DNA from: Candidatus Omnitrophota bacterium
Lineage (GTDB): Bacteria; Hinthialibacterota; Hinthialibacteria; Hinthialibacterales; Hinthialibacteraceae
Reading direction: 5' to 3'
Length of the DNA stretch: 64,000 bases
NCBI GenBank assembly: GCA_040755155.1
Contig: JBFMBP010000053.1
Location: 1-64,000 of the forward strand
The translations under genes were made by a program, and so were the position numbers. Shown piece by piece: positions 44,713 through 53,781 of the stretch (within the stretch, counting starts at the first letter, position 1; each line of letters opens with the position of its first letter). Below the pieces are notes generated by a model. It was given only the letters and a program-made list of their open reading frames with translations. It did no database searches and was not told where the DNA came from.

Positions 44713-46286
44713 GAAACAAGAAAGCCATTTCCCTTTTTCTCGTCATCGTTCTCTGCGCGGCATTTGGAGGACTTCAAGCCCTGATCCTGCGAAAACGCGC
44801 CGATTTCCGCGTGGAAGAAAAAATTCTGATGCTCTCCAACCGGCCTAAGATCACCCGGATGCTCTCCCTCGGCTTCCGCGGCGCTCTTTCCGATCTGCTG
44901 TGGATCCGAGCCATTCAATATTTTGGAGGCAACTTCAGCACCCTGGACAAACCGGAGAAAAAGCCGGGCATGGTCAACCTCTTCCGCAACATGGTCGGCC
45001 TCGATTCCCAATTTATCGAAGCCTACAAATTTGGAGGATTCGTCTTCAACGAAGCCATGAGAGATAAAAACCTCGCCATGGAATTTCTGCTGGACGGCGC
45101 GGATAAAAACGTTTCCAATCCTTTAGCTTGGCGTCTGCGGTTCGACGCCGGATTCATCGCTTTTTATCAACTGAAGGATTTCGCGGTCGCCAAACAACTT
45201 TTTATGCAAACGATTTATGGAGACAACCTCGCTCATGAAGCCCAAGTGAAGGCGGAGGGCTTGAAGGAAGGATTCTTCGCCGATTCCATCGTAGACGGCG
45301 ATCCTTACTCCGAAGCGAAAATGGAGGCCTCTTCCGCTTCGGTTTCTCTCGCCTTCGACCGTTCCAAAGCCATCGGCCGCGTCAACCTTCAGACGCGCTC
45401 CGCCGAGGAACTTTCATTCCAGTTGAGTTATGCGGTGGATATCCAAAGCGCCGCTTCCCAAGCGATTCCTTCCATCACGACGCCCGGATTCTACGATCTC
45501 GATCCCCCTATAACGGCGCAATCCCTTCTCTACGGTCCGTTTCAAACAACGGCTCCCGACGGACTGATTTCCGTTTCCGAAATCGAGGTTTACGGTCCGC
45601 CCAATAAAGAAGTCCCCACGTACGTCGAACGAATGGCGATCGAAATGGATCGCAACGCCGGCCGGTTCCGCGCCTCTTTCGAGCAGTATTACCGCTATTG
45701 GGACGAGGCGCGGAAAAAAGGCGATATGGTCAGCGCTGATCTCGCCTGGGAGAAATTGACCGCAATTTATTCCGCCAAGTGCATCGAATTGCTGGAAGAA
45801 GCCGTAAAACTCTACAAAGAGAAAGAAGGCGTTCTTCCGTCTACGCATATGCGCGAGCTGTTCGAGATGGGATACCTTCAACAGGTGCTGAAAAAAAAGA
45901 ACGCCGAGGATTCCAACTTCGACGCCGACGTCATGGCCGTTCTAACCGCTCGCACGAAAAACATTGGAGAAATACTCACGACCTTCGATTTGCAAAATCC
46001 CCAGCCTCATTTGCTCATCGCAACGAAAAACGCCGATGGCAACGAAGATTGGATGATCGTTCCGCGGACGGAATTGATGAACGAGCAATTTCTCAAACTG
46101 GAGACGCTGCAAAAAGCGGTGAACAAATATAAAGACGAACATGGGAGTTTCCCCCAACAATTGTCCGATCTATCTCGCGAATCCTGGTTTTCCAGCGCCG
46201 CGGAAGTATTTGAAGATCCACTGGGCGGCGAGTTTTTTATGGATCCTCTAACGGGTAAAGTGGAGGCGCGCCATCCAAAATATTGA
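44709..46286 (+). CDS. Membrane-anchored TPR-like protein of the ABC operon
   Basis: 525 residues. One N-terminal transmembrane/signal segment (about 5-25) precedes a mostly helical body with TPR-like stretches (SLGFRGALSDLLWIRAIQYFG, NPLAWRLRFDAGFIAFYQL). A C-terminal region (GSFPQQLSDLSRESWF, DPLGGEFFMDP) resembles the C-terminal half of pseudopilin-like or GspG-like repeats. The ATG overlaps the permease stop. TPR proteins of this type recur behind ABC-2 exporters in several uncultured phyla. Function unknown. Confidence 0.75.
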   Translation: MRNKKAISLFLVIVLCAAFGGLQALILRKRADFRVEEKILMLSNRPKITRMLSLGFRGALSDLLWIRAIQYFGGNFSTLDKPEKKPGMVNLFRNMVGLDSQFIEAYKFGGFVFNEAMRDKNLAMEFLLDGADKNVSNPLAWRLRFDAGFIAFYQLKDFAVAKQLFMQTIYGDNLAHEAQVKAEGLKEGFFADSIVDGDPYSEAKMEASSASVSLAFDRSKAIGRVNLQTRSAEELSFQLSYAVDIQSAASQAIPSITTPGFYDLDPPITAQSLLYGPFQTTAPDGLISVSEIEVYGPPNKEVPTYVERMAIEMDRNAGRFRASFEQYYRYWDEARKKGDMVSADLAWEKLTAIYSAKCIELLEEAVKLYKEKEGVLPSTHMRELFEMGYLQQVLKKKNAEDSNFDADVMAVLTARTKNIGEILTTFDLQNPQPHLLIATKNADGNEDWMIVPRTELMNEQFLKLETLQKAVNKYKDEHGSFPQQLSDLSRESWFSSAAEVFEDPLGGEFFMDPLTGKVEARHPKY

Positions 46287-46318
46287 ACGATTCTTGCTTG
46301 GCGGATCGCTGAATGTTA

Positions 46319-46347
46319 TTGAGAAAAACCGTCTTTTAGAGTATAGT
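46319..46347 (+). promoter_or_regulatory. Putative promoter of rsfS
   Basis: TTGAGA (46319-46324), a 17-base spacer and TATAGT (46342-46347), about 90 bases before the start codon. Confidence 0.55.
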
Positions 46348-46436
46348 ACGCCTAGCCCAGGATGATGGATTTCTTGACCGGCGGTCATAAGAATTGGCCG
46401 TTCGATCGATTTAAAAGGAATGGATAAGAAGAATTA

Positions 46437-46820
46437 TTGGGAACGGATAAACGAACGGAAGAATTAGCCCGCGCCGCTGCGGATACGCTGGCGGAAGTGA
46501 AGGGGAAAGATATCGTTATCCTCGAATTGTCCGAGGTTTCCGCTTTTGCGGATTTCTTTGTCATCGCCACGGCGGAAAGCCATGTTCAAATGTTGGCGAT
46601 GGCGGACCGGGTGCGGGATAAGATGGCTCAGGAGGGCTTAAAAAAAATCGGCCGTTCGGAAGGAAGGGAAAGCCGATCGTGGATTTTAATGGATTTTGGA
46701 TCGTTGATTGTCCATATCTTCTCCAAACAGGCGCGCGAATATTATTCCCTGGAGCAATTTTGGGGAGACGCTCGATCGATTTTATGGCCGATGGATTTAA
46801 ATATGGATTCGAAAAGATAA
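46437..46820 (+). CDS. rsfS: Ribosome silencing factor RsfS
   Basis: 127 residues with the RsfS/Iojap core: KGKDIVILELSEVSAFADFFVIATAES, then SWILMDFGSLIVHIFSKQAREYYSLEQFW. RsfS binds ribosomal protein L14 (uL14) and blocks subunit joining when nutrients are low. The start is TTG at 46437. An upstream ATG is out of frame. Length is typical. Confidence 0.95.
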   Translation: MGTDKRTEELARAAADTLAEVKGKDIVILELSEVSAFADFFVIATAESHVQMLAMADRVRDKMAQEGLKKIGRSEGRESRSWILMDFGSLIVHIFSKQAREYYSLEQFWGDARSILWPMDLNMDSKR

Positions 46821-47032
46821 AATAGTAAGTAGAAGGAATTTTAAAATTGATTTGAATTGAGTTGTTTCCCTTTTTTTCATACTATCCCGATATGGTTTTA
46901 ATCTTTCGATATTTGTGAATTATAAGAATCGCTCTAGCCAAATGCTTTCCTTATCGCTTAAAATACATTCATTGTACTGATTTGAATCCGAGAAGAAAAG
47001 CATCGGATATTGTGGATAAAGGAGATAGGAAA

Positions 47033-47449
47033 TTGCCCCTCTCGAATTGCTCCCGCTGCGGCCAGTTATTCAACAAAATCACTTCCGATGTCTGCAAAAA
47101 ATGCCTGGAAGCGGAAGACGAGCTACTGCGCAAGACGCAGGATTATCTGCGGCAGAACCGGAATGCTTCCAAAGTCGAAGTATTGATGGAATTGGAACTC
47201 GAACCGCTGATGTTGGAAAAATGGATCAAGGAAAATCGGGTGAATATTATCGATCCCGAACAGGAACAAGGCAAGCGCCTGTGCGTCGAATGCGGCAGAG
47301 AAGTCAAGGGAGGCGGGACCATTTGCCGAACTTGCCAACTGAAAAAACTAACGAAACCGAAACCGGCGGCGCCGGGAGAAAACAAAGAATCCTCACCGGA
47401 AGAATCGATTAAGAATATCAGCCGGGGTATGCACTTTAAAAAGAAATAA
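47033..47449 (+). CDS. YvyF-like zinc-ribbon protein (flagellar-operon-protein family)
   Basis: 138 residues. PLSNCSRCGQLFNKITSDVC at the start, with a second CxxC, forms a zinc ribbon. A helical segment (DYLRQNRNASKVEVLMELE) and a helix-turn-helix-like part (LMLEKWIKENRVNI) follow. A second zinc ribbon, CVECGREVKGGGTICRTC, and a basic tail complete it. This architecture matches the YvyF/TIGR03826 family found near flagellar genes in Bacillus, but no flagellar gene is nearby. TTG 47033 has GGAG 8 bases upstream; an earlier in-frame TTG is weaker. Confidence 0.7.
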   Translation: MPLSNCSRCGQLFNKITSDVCKKCLEAEDELLRKTQDYLRQNRNASKVEVLMELELEPLMLEKWIKENRVNIIDPEQEQGKRLCVECGREVKGGGTICRTCQLKKLTKPKPAAPGENKESSPEESIKNISRGMHFKKK

Positions 47450-47504
47450 CGTTTGTGCAGATTGGATTTAGCAAACGGCGCCCAAAGCCTGTAAAAGATG
47501 GATG

Positions 47505-47542
47505 GCGGGAAGCGATGATGGACGAATCGCTTCCCGCTTTTT
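47505..47542. terminator. Terminator between convergent genes
   Basis: GCGGGAAGCGAT (47505-47516) and ATCGCTTCCCGC (47526-47537) form a perfect 12-base stem with a 9-base loop, followed by TTTTT on the plus strand. It can end the YvyF-like transcript and possibly the convergent portal gene. Confidence 0.88.
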
Positions 47543-47569
47543 CATGCGCCCCGGTTGGGAATGGGTCGA

Positions 47570-48874
47570 TTACAGCAAGCGAAGCAGAGAATCGACGCGG
47601 TTTTTCGCATCGGCTAATTCAATGATTCCTTTTTCCGCCAAAGCAATCAGCGTTTCCGCCGTCGTCTTGAACGCCTGCGCCCGGTTGGTGGCGTCTAAAT
47701 TGTGATGAGGCGCAAAATGATGAGTAGCGGAAACGGGGCAGCCATGAAGGATCAATTCCAGGTTGCGCAGCCATTCCGCCAATCGTTTGGCGCCGGATTG
47801 CACCGAGCGTGCGTTATTGGTGATCAGTTGGTATTGCGCCGCGCCCCACGATTCCGTCGTACCCCAATTTCTTCCCAACATAAATGGCGCCAAGTGCAAG
47901 GCGGAGATGACTTGCTCGCTAATGGCTTGCATGCTTTCCGACCATTGCTGGCTGCGTCCGTCGGGACCGACGTAATGAACTTCGATATTGTCGTGGGTTA
48001 TTAGGTTGCTGTCCGCCTGTTTGGAGCGGAGTTCTTCCCGGATGCCGCGCATTTCTCGTTCGAGCCGTTCGTGGTAGGCGCTGAGGGATTCGCCCCGGTC
48101 TCGCGGAGAAGGGGCGATGCGGAAATGGATCGTGGGGTAGCCGGCGTTATGCTGGGTTTTCGCCATGTCCCGGATCATTTGTTGTTGTATCTTTACGGCC
48201 AGAGGCAGGGCGGTCAACGGCGAACGCCCATAAGGATTGAGGCCGTCCGAGTCCAAGCCGTAATAGAAAAAGGATGCCGGTTGCAGGGGAACGAGCGAAC
48301 CGTCCGTTTGAATTTGAAAGGGAAGATGCGAACGGTCCTCAAGGTTCAATTTAAAGCGGATCGTGGCGGGATCGATGACGATGAAGCGCTCGATTTGCGT
48401 CCTTCGATGGTCCAACACTACTTCCCCGCAAAAACTTCCGAAAGTGAAGATGGATAGGAAAAAATGATTGGTTAAGGCTTCCACGCCCCAAGTCCGTTCG
48501 GTTTTAAGCCCGTAGATTCTCCGATCCAACTCCGTCAACAAATGGCGCGCCCATTCCTGATCGTTGTCCGATCCTCCCGATAGCGTGTAAGATTGGGGAG
48601 TCGAGCATAACCGCGCCCAAGCCCAAACGCCCGCCGATACGTCGGGGATGTAATCCCTCAAAGCGCGAAATAAAGGAAACAACGTTCGGGGATCAAGGCC
48701 GGGCGGCGTCAGGTAATCGGACGTTTCGTCCCATAACGAGAAGGATTCGATCGAGAAGGGGCGGGATTTCGGCGATGTGGGAATTTCCGTCTTGGGCAGC
48801 CAGACAGCGGCTTTTCGTTCCTTGTCGCCAGGGGCTTGCTCTTTGCCAAACCATTTGCGGAGCGTATGCAGCAT
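47570..48874 (-). CDS. Phage portal-like protein (isolated)
   Basis: 434 residues. The body matches phage portal proteins: PDVSAGVWAWARLC near the N-terminus, FGSFCGEVVLDHRR, IDPATIRFKLN, PYGRSPLTALPLAVKIQQQMIRD, and an EQVISALHLAPFMLG region late in the chain. The ends are intact. ATG 48874 has GGAGGAG 3-4 bases upstream. Portal proteins form the dodecameric DNA gate of phage heads. No terminase, capsid or protease gene is nearby, so it is a lone survivor or a domesticated gene. I am sure it is portal-like but not about its present function. Confidence 0.8.
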   Translation of the reverse strand: MLHTLRKWFGKEQAPGDKERKAAVWLPKTEIPTSPKSRPFSIESFSLWDETSDYLTPPGLDPRTLFPLFRALRDYIPDVSAGVWAWARLCSTPQSYTLSGGSDNDQEWARHLLTELDRRIYGLKTERTWGVEALTNHFFLSIFTFGSFCGEVVLDHRRTQIERFIVIDPATIRFKLNLEDRSHLPFQIQTDGSLVPLQPASFFYYGLDSDGLNPYGRSPLTALPLAVKIQQQMIRDMAKTQHNAGYPTIHFRIAPSPRDRGESLSAYHERLEREMRGIREELRSKQADSNLITHDNIEVHYVGPDGRSQQWSESMQAISEQVISALHLAPFMLGRNWGTTESWGAAQYQLITNNARSVQSGAKRLAEWLRNLELILHGCPVSATHHFAPHHNLDATNRAQAFKTTAETLIALAEKGIIELADAKNRVDSLLRLL

Positions 48875-49360
48875 GGTCTCCTCCAATGCGAAGTAGTGAA
48901 GACTCTATCTATAGAGGAGAAAACGGCAAAAAGGATTTGTTAATCTAAAACAGCGATCAGAAAAAGGATGGATTGTATTTTTTGATCCATCGGTAATCGA
49001 GATGGAACAATGATGGGTCGAACAACATGACCCATCCTACTTCATGAAATAAATGATAACGGCGCTGTTAGGTAATCCGTAATCGTAATAACGAATGTTG
49101 TATGCGTAAGAAATCGGGCTAGACAAACGTATAAAACCACACAACAATCTTGAATTGCGCATTCCATCTCATATAAGTACGATCGATCGAGTTGTTGCGC
49201 TTTCCCTGGCCGCGCGGGCCGTTTTCTTTGGGGGCGTTCGAATCGCGTTATATTAGAGGCGCTTGCAATATTGATAAAGTAAGCTTTAAAATTCTCCCCC
49301 CAAGCTTGGGGGAGGAATAAAGGAATATTGCAAGTACCTTCCTATTCCAGGAGTATTTAA
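48875..49360. other. Intergenic region with inverted repeats
   Basis: 486 bases without a gene. It contains an 8-base inverted repeat, GATGGGTC...GACCCATC (49012-49019 and 49029-49036), and the shortened family A element at 49256-49338. A related GACCCAT occurs near 54838. I see no promoter of note. Confidence 0.5.
49256..49338 (+). mobile_element. MITE-like element, family A, internally deleted copy
   Basis: The ends GAGGCGCTTGC and TTGCAAGTACC correspond to those of the 7580-7731 element. The left part (ATTGATAAAG...AATTCTCCCCCCAAG) and the right part (CTTGGGGGAGGAATAA) also match. The middle is missing, so only one C/G palindrome remains and the length falls to about 83 bases. Deletion between two palindrome arms is the simplest explanation. 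Confidence 0.65.
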
Positions 49361-52300
49361 ATGCCTCAACCTGCAAAAAATACGATTACGCTGACAAAAT
49401 TCGGTTTGACGATTGCCGCCATTATCGCCTTTGGCGTTTTTGTCCGCGTCTGCGCCTTGGATCGAATGGCGTTTCACCACGACGAATCGATTCACGCTCT
49501 TCACAGTTATAACTTATATGAAGGGAATGCTTCACCCTGCTGGTACGATCCGACGTATCACGGCCCGTTTCTTTATCATTTCGGCGCCTTTTATTTTCTC
49601 TTGTTCGGCGATAACGATTTCACGGCGCGGCTGCCGTTCGTCAGTTTCGGCATCCTGATGCTTTATTTCATCTGGCGCTTGCGGCCGTGGATTGGAACCT
49701 CCGGCATGACGGCGTGCCTGATCTTGGCGGCCGCCTCGCCAGTATTGACCTATTTTTCCCGCTTCGCCCGCAACGATATTTACATGGGGACGATGGCCTT
49801 GGGCATCGTCCTTTTCGCGCTGGAATACCTGCGTTCGCGCCGCGCCGGGGATTTGGCTTGGATGAGTTTCTTTCTTGTTTTAATGTATTGCTGCAAGGAA
49901 AATTCCCTTATGTATGGATTTACATTCGGTTCATATATCGTTTTTTATGGGATTTATTATTTATGGAAAACTCCCAAGGAAGAGAAAAAAACGGCCTTAT
50001 CGGACATTTTTACGGATCGAGCGCCGTTTGTTCACATCCTTTCTCTCTATGCGCTGTTTTCTTTCGCCGCCTTCTCGTTGGTTTTTTATGTAACGCATAA
50101 AGAGCAATTCAAACTGCGCTCCAATCAACTGCGGATTCAGGGCGGTGAGGAATCCTTCGGCATCGGCGTTTTGCGCACAACCTGGAACGAATACGTCGGC
50201 GGACATTGGAAAGTTGTCCCCTTTTGGACTGTCGCCTCCATCGTCGGCGTCATCGTCTTGTTCGTCCTGTTCGCTTGGCTGTATCGAAAATTCCGCACGG
50301 CGCCGGAAACGGGATCGTTGATTTCGCGGCTCTCCCGGCGTTATCTTTTGGTTCTCTCCTGCGTTCTGCTGATTCTCTTCGTCTATTCTTTCCTCTTTAC
50401 GACGATGGGAACCAATCCCTCCGGCATGAAAGCGGGAACGGTGGATTATCTTTTGTACTGGATGGGTCAACAATTCAATCCGCGCATCGCCGGTCCGCCG
50501 GATTATTACATTCCCCGCTTGTTAGTCTATGAGGCCGCATCTGTTTTCTTCGCCGTATTGGCTTTCATCTTTTATTTGCTCGGCGGTTTGGGATGGATCA
50601 ATTTTTCCGCTTTTCTCGCCGCATTTTTCGGAGTCGTTTATACGTACGGCATAGTCGTTTTAGGAGACGCTTCCCCCAAGAATTTTGCCACTTATTACGT
50701 TCTTTTATTTTCCGCATGCATCGCCATCGCCATTTTTCTCTTCAAAAATATCGTCAAAATCTTCTCTTTTGCGCCTCCCGAACTTGTTGAGGAAAAAGGT
50801 CTTGAAACCCAGGACCATATCCCAAAAGAAGAAAAACCAGGATTGAGCGCGGATGGTTTCCGATTTTTCTTGATTTATTGGAGCGTACTTTCTCTGCTGA
50901 TTTACGCCATGTTGGAAGAGAAGGTGCCATGGTTGTTGACGCATCAAGCTTTGCCTCTAGTCCTTCTTGCCGGGACGTTCATTGGCGATGTTTGGGATAG
51001 GCTCAATCCTGGCGTTTTGCGCAGCGTATTTGCTTGCCTAGCGGGTTTATTCGTCATTTACGAAGCGCGAATCGATATCAAACTGAATCTTTATCAAAAC
51101 GACGATCCCCGCGAAATCATCGTCTATACCCAATCCGATCATATTGTCAAATTGGTAGCCGAAGAGATGATCCGAGGCGCTCATACGCTGGGCGCCGAGT
51201 ATCTGCCGCCCAATCCGGTTAAATTTCTCGCCGCTTTGCAAGGCCATGCGCAGTGGCCGTATTATTGGTACTTGCGCCATTACCGCGTGATGCCGGCTGG
51301 AGGAATTCCAGATAAGAGCAACGATTACCCCTATATTCTCATCGACGAAAATTACGATCAGAGGATGAAAATTTGGGGGGAAGGGAAATATGCGAAAAGA
51401 AAACTGAAGCACCGCGTATGGTGGCCTTACGAAACTAAGGAACGTCTGTCTCTTCAGCAAGTATTTCCCTTCGATTATGGGCGGATGGGCTTCATCAATT
51501 CCCAGAGCGAGGCCTGGAAGGCGTTTTGGAAGTATATAATCTATCGGCAAGTGTGGAGTACGCCGGGATCGACGGACGTTCTCTTCTACGCCAAAACGCC
51601 CTTAATCGCGCCGGAAGCCGCTCCTCAAGTTCCCGACGCCTACAAACTGCCGCCTCGCCCCTTGCAGGTCGTCCAAATGGTTGGAGGCGTCCGCGGCTCG
51701 GAAAACGGCCAATTCAACGAACCGCGCGGCGTCGCTCTTTCGCCGGACGAGACAAAACTCTACGTTCTGGATTCCCGCAACGGACGAATCCAAGTCTTCA
51801 ACGCGGAAACATTGCAGTTCATCGGCTATTTCGGCGGCCCGGGATCGCAGCCGGGCGCCTTTGAAATCAACAAATTCGACGGTCCCAATGGCGGTATGGG
51901 CGTGGGACCGGATGGTTCCGTCTATGCTACGGATACGTGGCAGAACGATTTCGGGCGCATCAACCATTACAATGCCGAAGGCCAATCCGCCAAAGCGATT
52001 CTTCTTCCCCCCGGCGAGAATTTTTACTCCCCTCGCGGGCTGGCCGTTTCCCCGCAGGATGGATCGCTTTACGTAGCGGATACCGGCAATAAGCGGATCG
52101 TCAAATTCAATCCAGCCGGAGGATTCGGCGGAGTCATCGTGAAATCCGATTTGAACGAACCCGTCGGCGTTGCCGTCAGTCCTCAAGGATTGATCTATGT
52201 TTGCGACGTGGCGGGCAAGCGAGTGGCGGCCTTTAATTCCGCGGGACAATTCGTAAGGCAATGGCAGATTTTCGGCTGGAATTCGCCGAACGTCGAATGG

Positions 52301-52534
52301 ATCGAACCCTATGTCGCCGTGGATGCGAGAGGTTTCGTTTACGTTACCGATTCTACAACGAATACGATTCATCGATTCGATCCTACCGGACAAAACGTCA
52401 TGCAGGGCGGCGGCGAAGGAAGCGGTTCGGGACAGTTGCGAGGCCCTAAAGGCATCGCTATCGATTCGAAGGGTTTTCTCTATATTGCGGACAGCATGAA
52501 TCACCGCATCGTCAAAGCGCGTTTTCCGGGATGA
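49361..52534 (+). CDS. Agl23-type membrane glycosyltransferase-like protein fused to NHL propeller
   Basis: 1057 residues. The N-terminal half (about 1-540) is a multi-pass GT39/TIGR03663-like membrane protein. It has FHHDESIHALHSYNLYEG, WYDPTYHGPFLYHFGAFYFLLFGDNDFTARL (quoted in parts), and about a dozen helices. The Asp-Glu pair in HHDESIH is the expected catalytic site of GT-C-type enzymes. From about 750 to the end lie NHL/beta-propeller repeats (for example GQFNEPRGVALSPDETKLYVLD and LYIADSMNHRIVK). The fusion of a lipid-linked-sugar transferase domain with an extracytoplasmic propeller is notable. No other glycan-assembly gene is nearby. Substrate unknown. Confidence 0.85.
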   Translation: MPQPAKNTITLTKFGLTIAAIIAFGVFVRVCALDRMAFHHDESIHALHSYNLYEGNASPCWYDPTYHGPFLYHFGAFYFLLFGDNDFTARLPFVSFGILMLYFIWRLRPWIGTSGMTACLILAAASPVLTYFSRFARNDIYMGTMALGIVLFALEYLRSRRAGDLAWMSFFLVLMYCCKENSLMYGFTFGSYIVFYGIYYLWKTPKEEKKTALSDIFTDRAPFVHILSLYALFSFAAFSLVFYVTHKEQFKLRSNQLRIQGGEESFGIGVLRTTWNEYVGGHWKVVPFWTVASIVGVIVLFVLFAWLYRKFRTAPETGSLISRLSRRYLLVLSCVLLILFVYSFLFTTMGTNPSGMKAGTVDYLLYWMGQQFNPRIAGPPDYYIPRLLVYEAASVFFAVLAFIFYLLGGLGWINFSAFLAAFFGVVYTYGIVVLGDASPKNFATYYVLLFSACIAIAIFLFKNIVKIFSFAPPELVEEKGLETQDHIPKEEKPGLSADGFRFFLIYWSVLSLLIYAMLEEKVPWLLTHQALPLVLLAGTFIGDVWDRLNPGVLRSVFACLAGLFVIYEARIDIKLNLYQNDDPREIIVYTQSDHIVKLVAEEMIRGAHTLGAEYLPPNPVKFLAALQGHAQWPYYWYLRHYRVMPAGGIPDKSNDYPYILIDENYDQRMKIWGEGKYAKRKLKHRVWWPYETKERLSLQQVFPFDYGRMGFINSQSEAWKAFWKYIIYRQVWSTPGSTDVLFYAKTPLIAPEAAPQVPDAYKLPPRPLQVVQMVGGVRGSENGQFNEPRGVALSPDETKLYVLDSRNGRIQVFNAETLQFIGYFGGPGSQPGAFEINKFDGPNGGMGVGPDGSVYATDTWQNDFGRINHYNAEGQSAKAILLPPGENFYSPRGLAVSPQDGSLYVADTGNKRIVKFNPAGGFGGVIVKSDLNEPVGVAVSPQGLIYVCDVAGKRVAAFNSAGQFVRQWQIFGWNSPNVEWIEPYVAVDARGFVYVTDSTTNTIHRFDPTGQNVMQGGGEGSGSGQLRGPKGIAIDSKGFLYIADSMNHRIVKARFPG

Positions 52535-52689
52535 AATAAGTATAATAATAGGGTGGAGAAAATAATTGATTATCGGAATGGAGTCCATTGAAAGGAGTTG
52601 ATGTTTGTCGTATTATTCTATTACATTCGAATGGATTTTTTTTGTTATGTATTTTTGATTGAAAATGCCGTTGGAACCTTAGGATTTAT

Positions 52690-53700
52690 ATGGTCAATGA
52701 ATTGGCGGGATTATCATCCAGTAATTCATTTTCTCAAATAACTCAGTTGCTGGAAAAACCGCGTACTTTACTGGCGGTTGGAGTTGTTGACGGAGATGAA
52801 TGTTATATCGATTACTTGCGCCGCATCGGCTACGTCGTAGAAAAACAAGATGGGGCGAAGGGCATCTATGACTCCATTCTCGCCAATATTCCCGACGTAT
52901 TGCTTCTGGATATCGATGGATTGGGCGATCTAGCCATACAAGTAGCCCAAAACATGAAAGAAAATCCGCTCACCTATACGATGCCGATTATCGTCGTAGT
53001 GGGCAAACGCGATCTTGAAAAAGAGATCGCGGCGCTGGAAGCGGGCGCCGAGGATTACGTCGTAAAACCTTTCCACCCCCCCTTGCTGGCGGCGCGAATC
53101 CATACCAGCATTCGCCGCAATATCCGTTTGCAGATTTCCAATCCCCTTACGGGTCTCCCTGGAGCTATCTACGTCGAAGAACAAACGTCCAAGCGCATGC
53201 AAAATAAAAATCCCCTCGCCATGTGTTATGCGGACTTGGACCATTTTAAGGCGTTTAACGATAAATACGGTTATTCGCGGGGAGACAACGTTATCCGCAT
53301 TCTGGCCACGATCCTCAACGAAGGCGTAAGCATCTACGGAAAAAAAGGCGATTTTGTGGGGCATATCGGCGGGGACGATTTCGTGATGATTATCGATTTC
53401 CTTCGCATTGATGATGTCTGCGGGTACGTCACTCAATGCTTCGACGCGCTGATTCCTTTTCAATACGATGAAATCGACATGGAACGGGGATATATCGAAT
53501 CCGTCAACCGGCTGGGCCGCCCGCAAAAATTCCCCATTATGACCGTCTCCATCGGCGTCGTGACCAATGAAATGCGCGAGATCGACAATTACCTCATCAT
53601 GACGGAACTGGCCGCCGAGATGAAGGAATACTCCAAATCCATCAGCAAAAGCAAAAAAGATCCTAAAAGCACTTACCGCGTCGATAAACGGACCTCCTGA
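52690..53700 (+). CDS. Receiver-GGDEF protein with GGDDF active site
   Basis: 336 residues. A receiver domain (about 25-145) with Asp74 (LLLDID) and Lys126 (VVKPF) precedes a GGDEF-family domain (about 150-325). DLDHFKAFNDKYGYSRGDNV is standard. The signature reads GGDDF (227-231), with Asp for Glu at the fourth position. The inhibitory RxxD site is KKGD, so I-site feedback is probably lost. It may be a weak or inactive diguanylate cyclase, or a c-di-GMP/GTP binder. The receiver suggests control by an unlinked histidine kinase. Confidence 0.88.
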   Translation: MVNELAGLSSSNSFSQITQLLEKPRTLLAVGVVDGDECYIDYLRRIGYVVEKQDGAKGIYDSILANIPDVLLLDIDGLGDLAIQVAQNMKENPLTYTMPIIVVVGKRDLEKEIAALEAGAEDYVVKPFHPPLLAARIHTSIRRNIRLQISNPLTGLPGAIYVEEQTSKRMQNKNPLAMCYADLDHFKAFNDKYGYSRGDNVIRILATILNEGVSIYGKKGDFVGHIGGDDFVMIIDFLRIDDVCGYVTQCFDALIPFQYDEIDMERGYIESVNRLGRPQKFPIMTVSIGVVTNEMREIDNYLIMTELAAEMKEYSKSISKSKKDPKSTYRVDKRTS

Positions 53701-53715
53701 AATTTTTCTTGTCCC

Positions 53716-53743
53716 CTGACAGATCGACCAAAAATGCTACACT
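53716..53743 (+). promoter_or_regulatory. Putative promoter of the dehydrogenase gene
   Basis: CTGACA (53716-53721), 16 bases and TACACT (53738-53743), about 38 bases before the ATG. Confidence 0.45.
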
Positions 53744-53781
53744 AACTTTTCCATAATTCATCTATGGTTTTGGAGGTTTTC

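Noticed and set aside
47570-48874. Prophage
   Set aside because: Only the portal-like gene is present; no integrase, attachment site or other phage genes lie around it.
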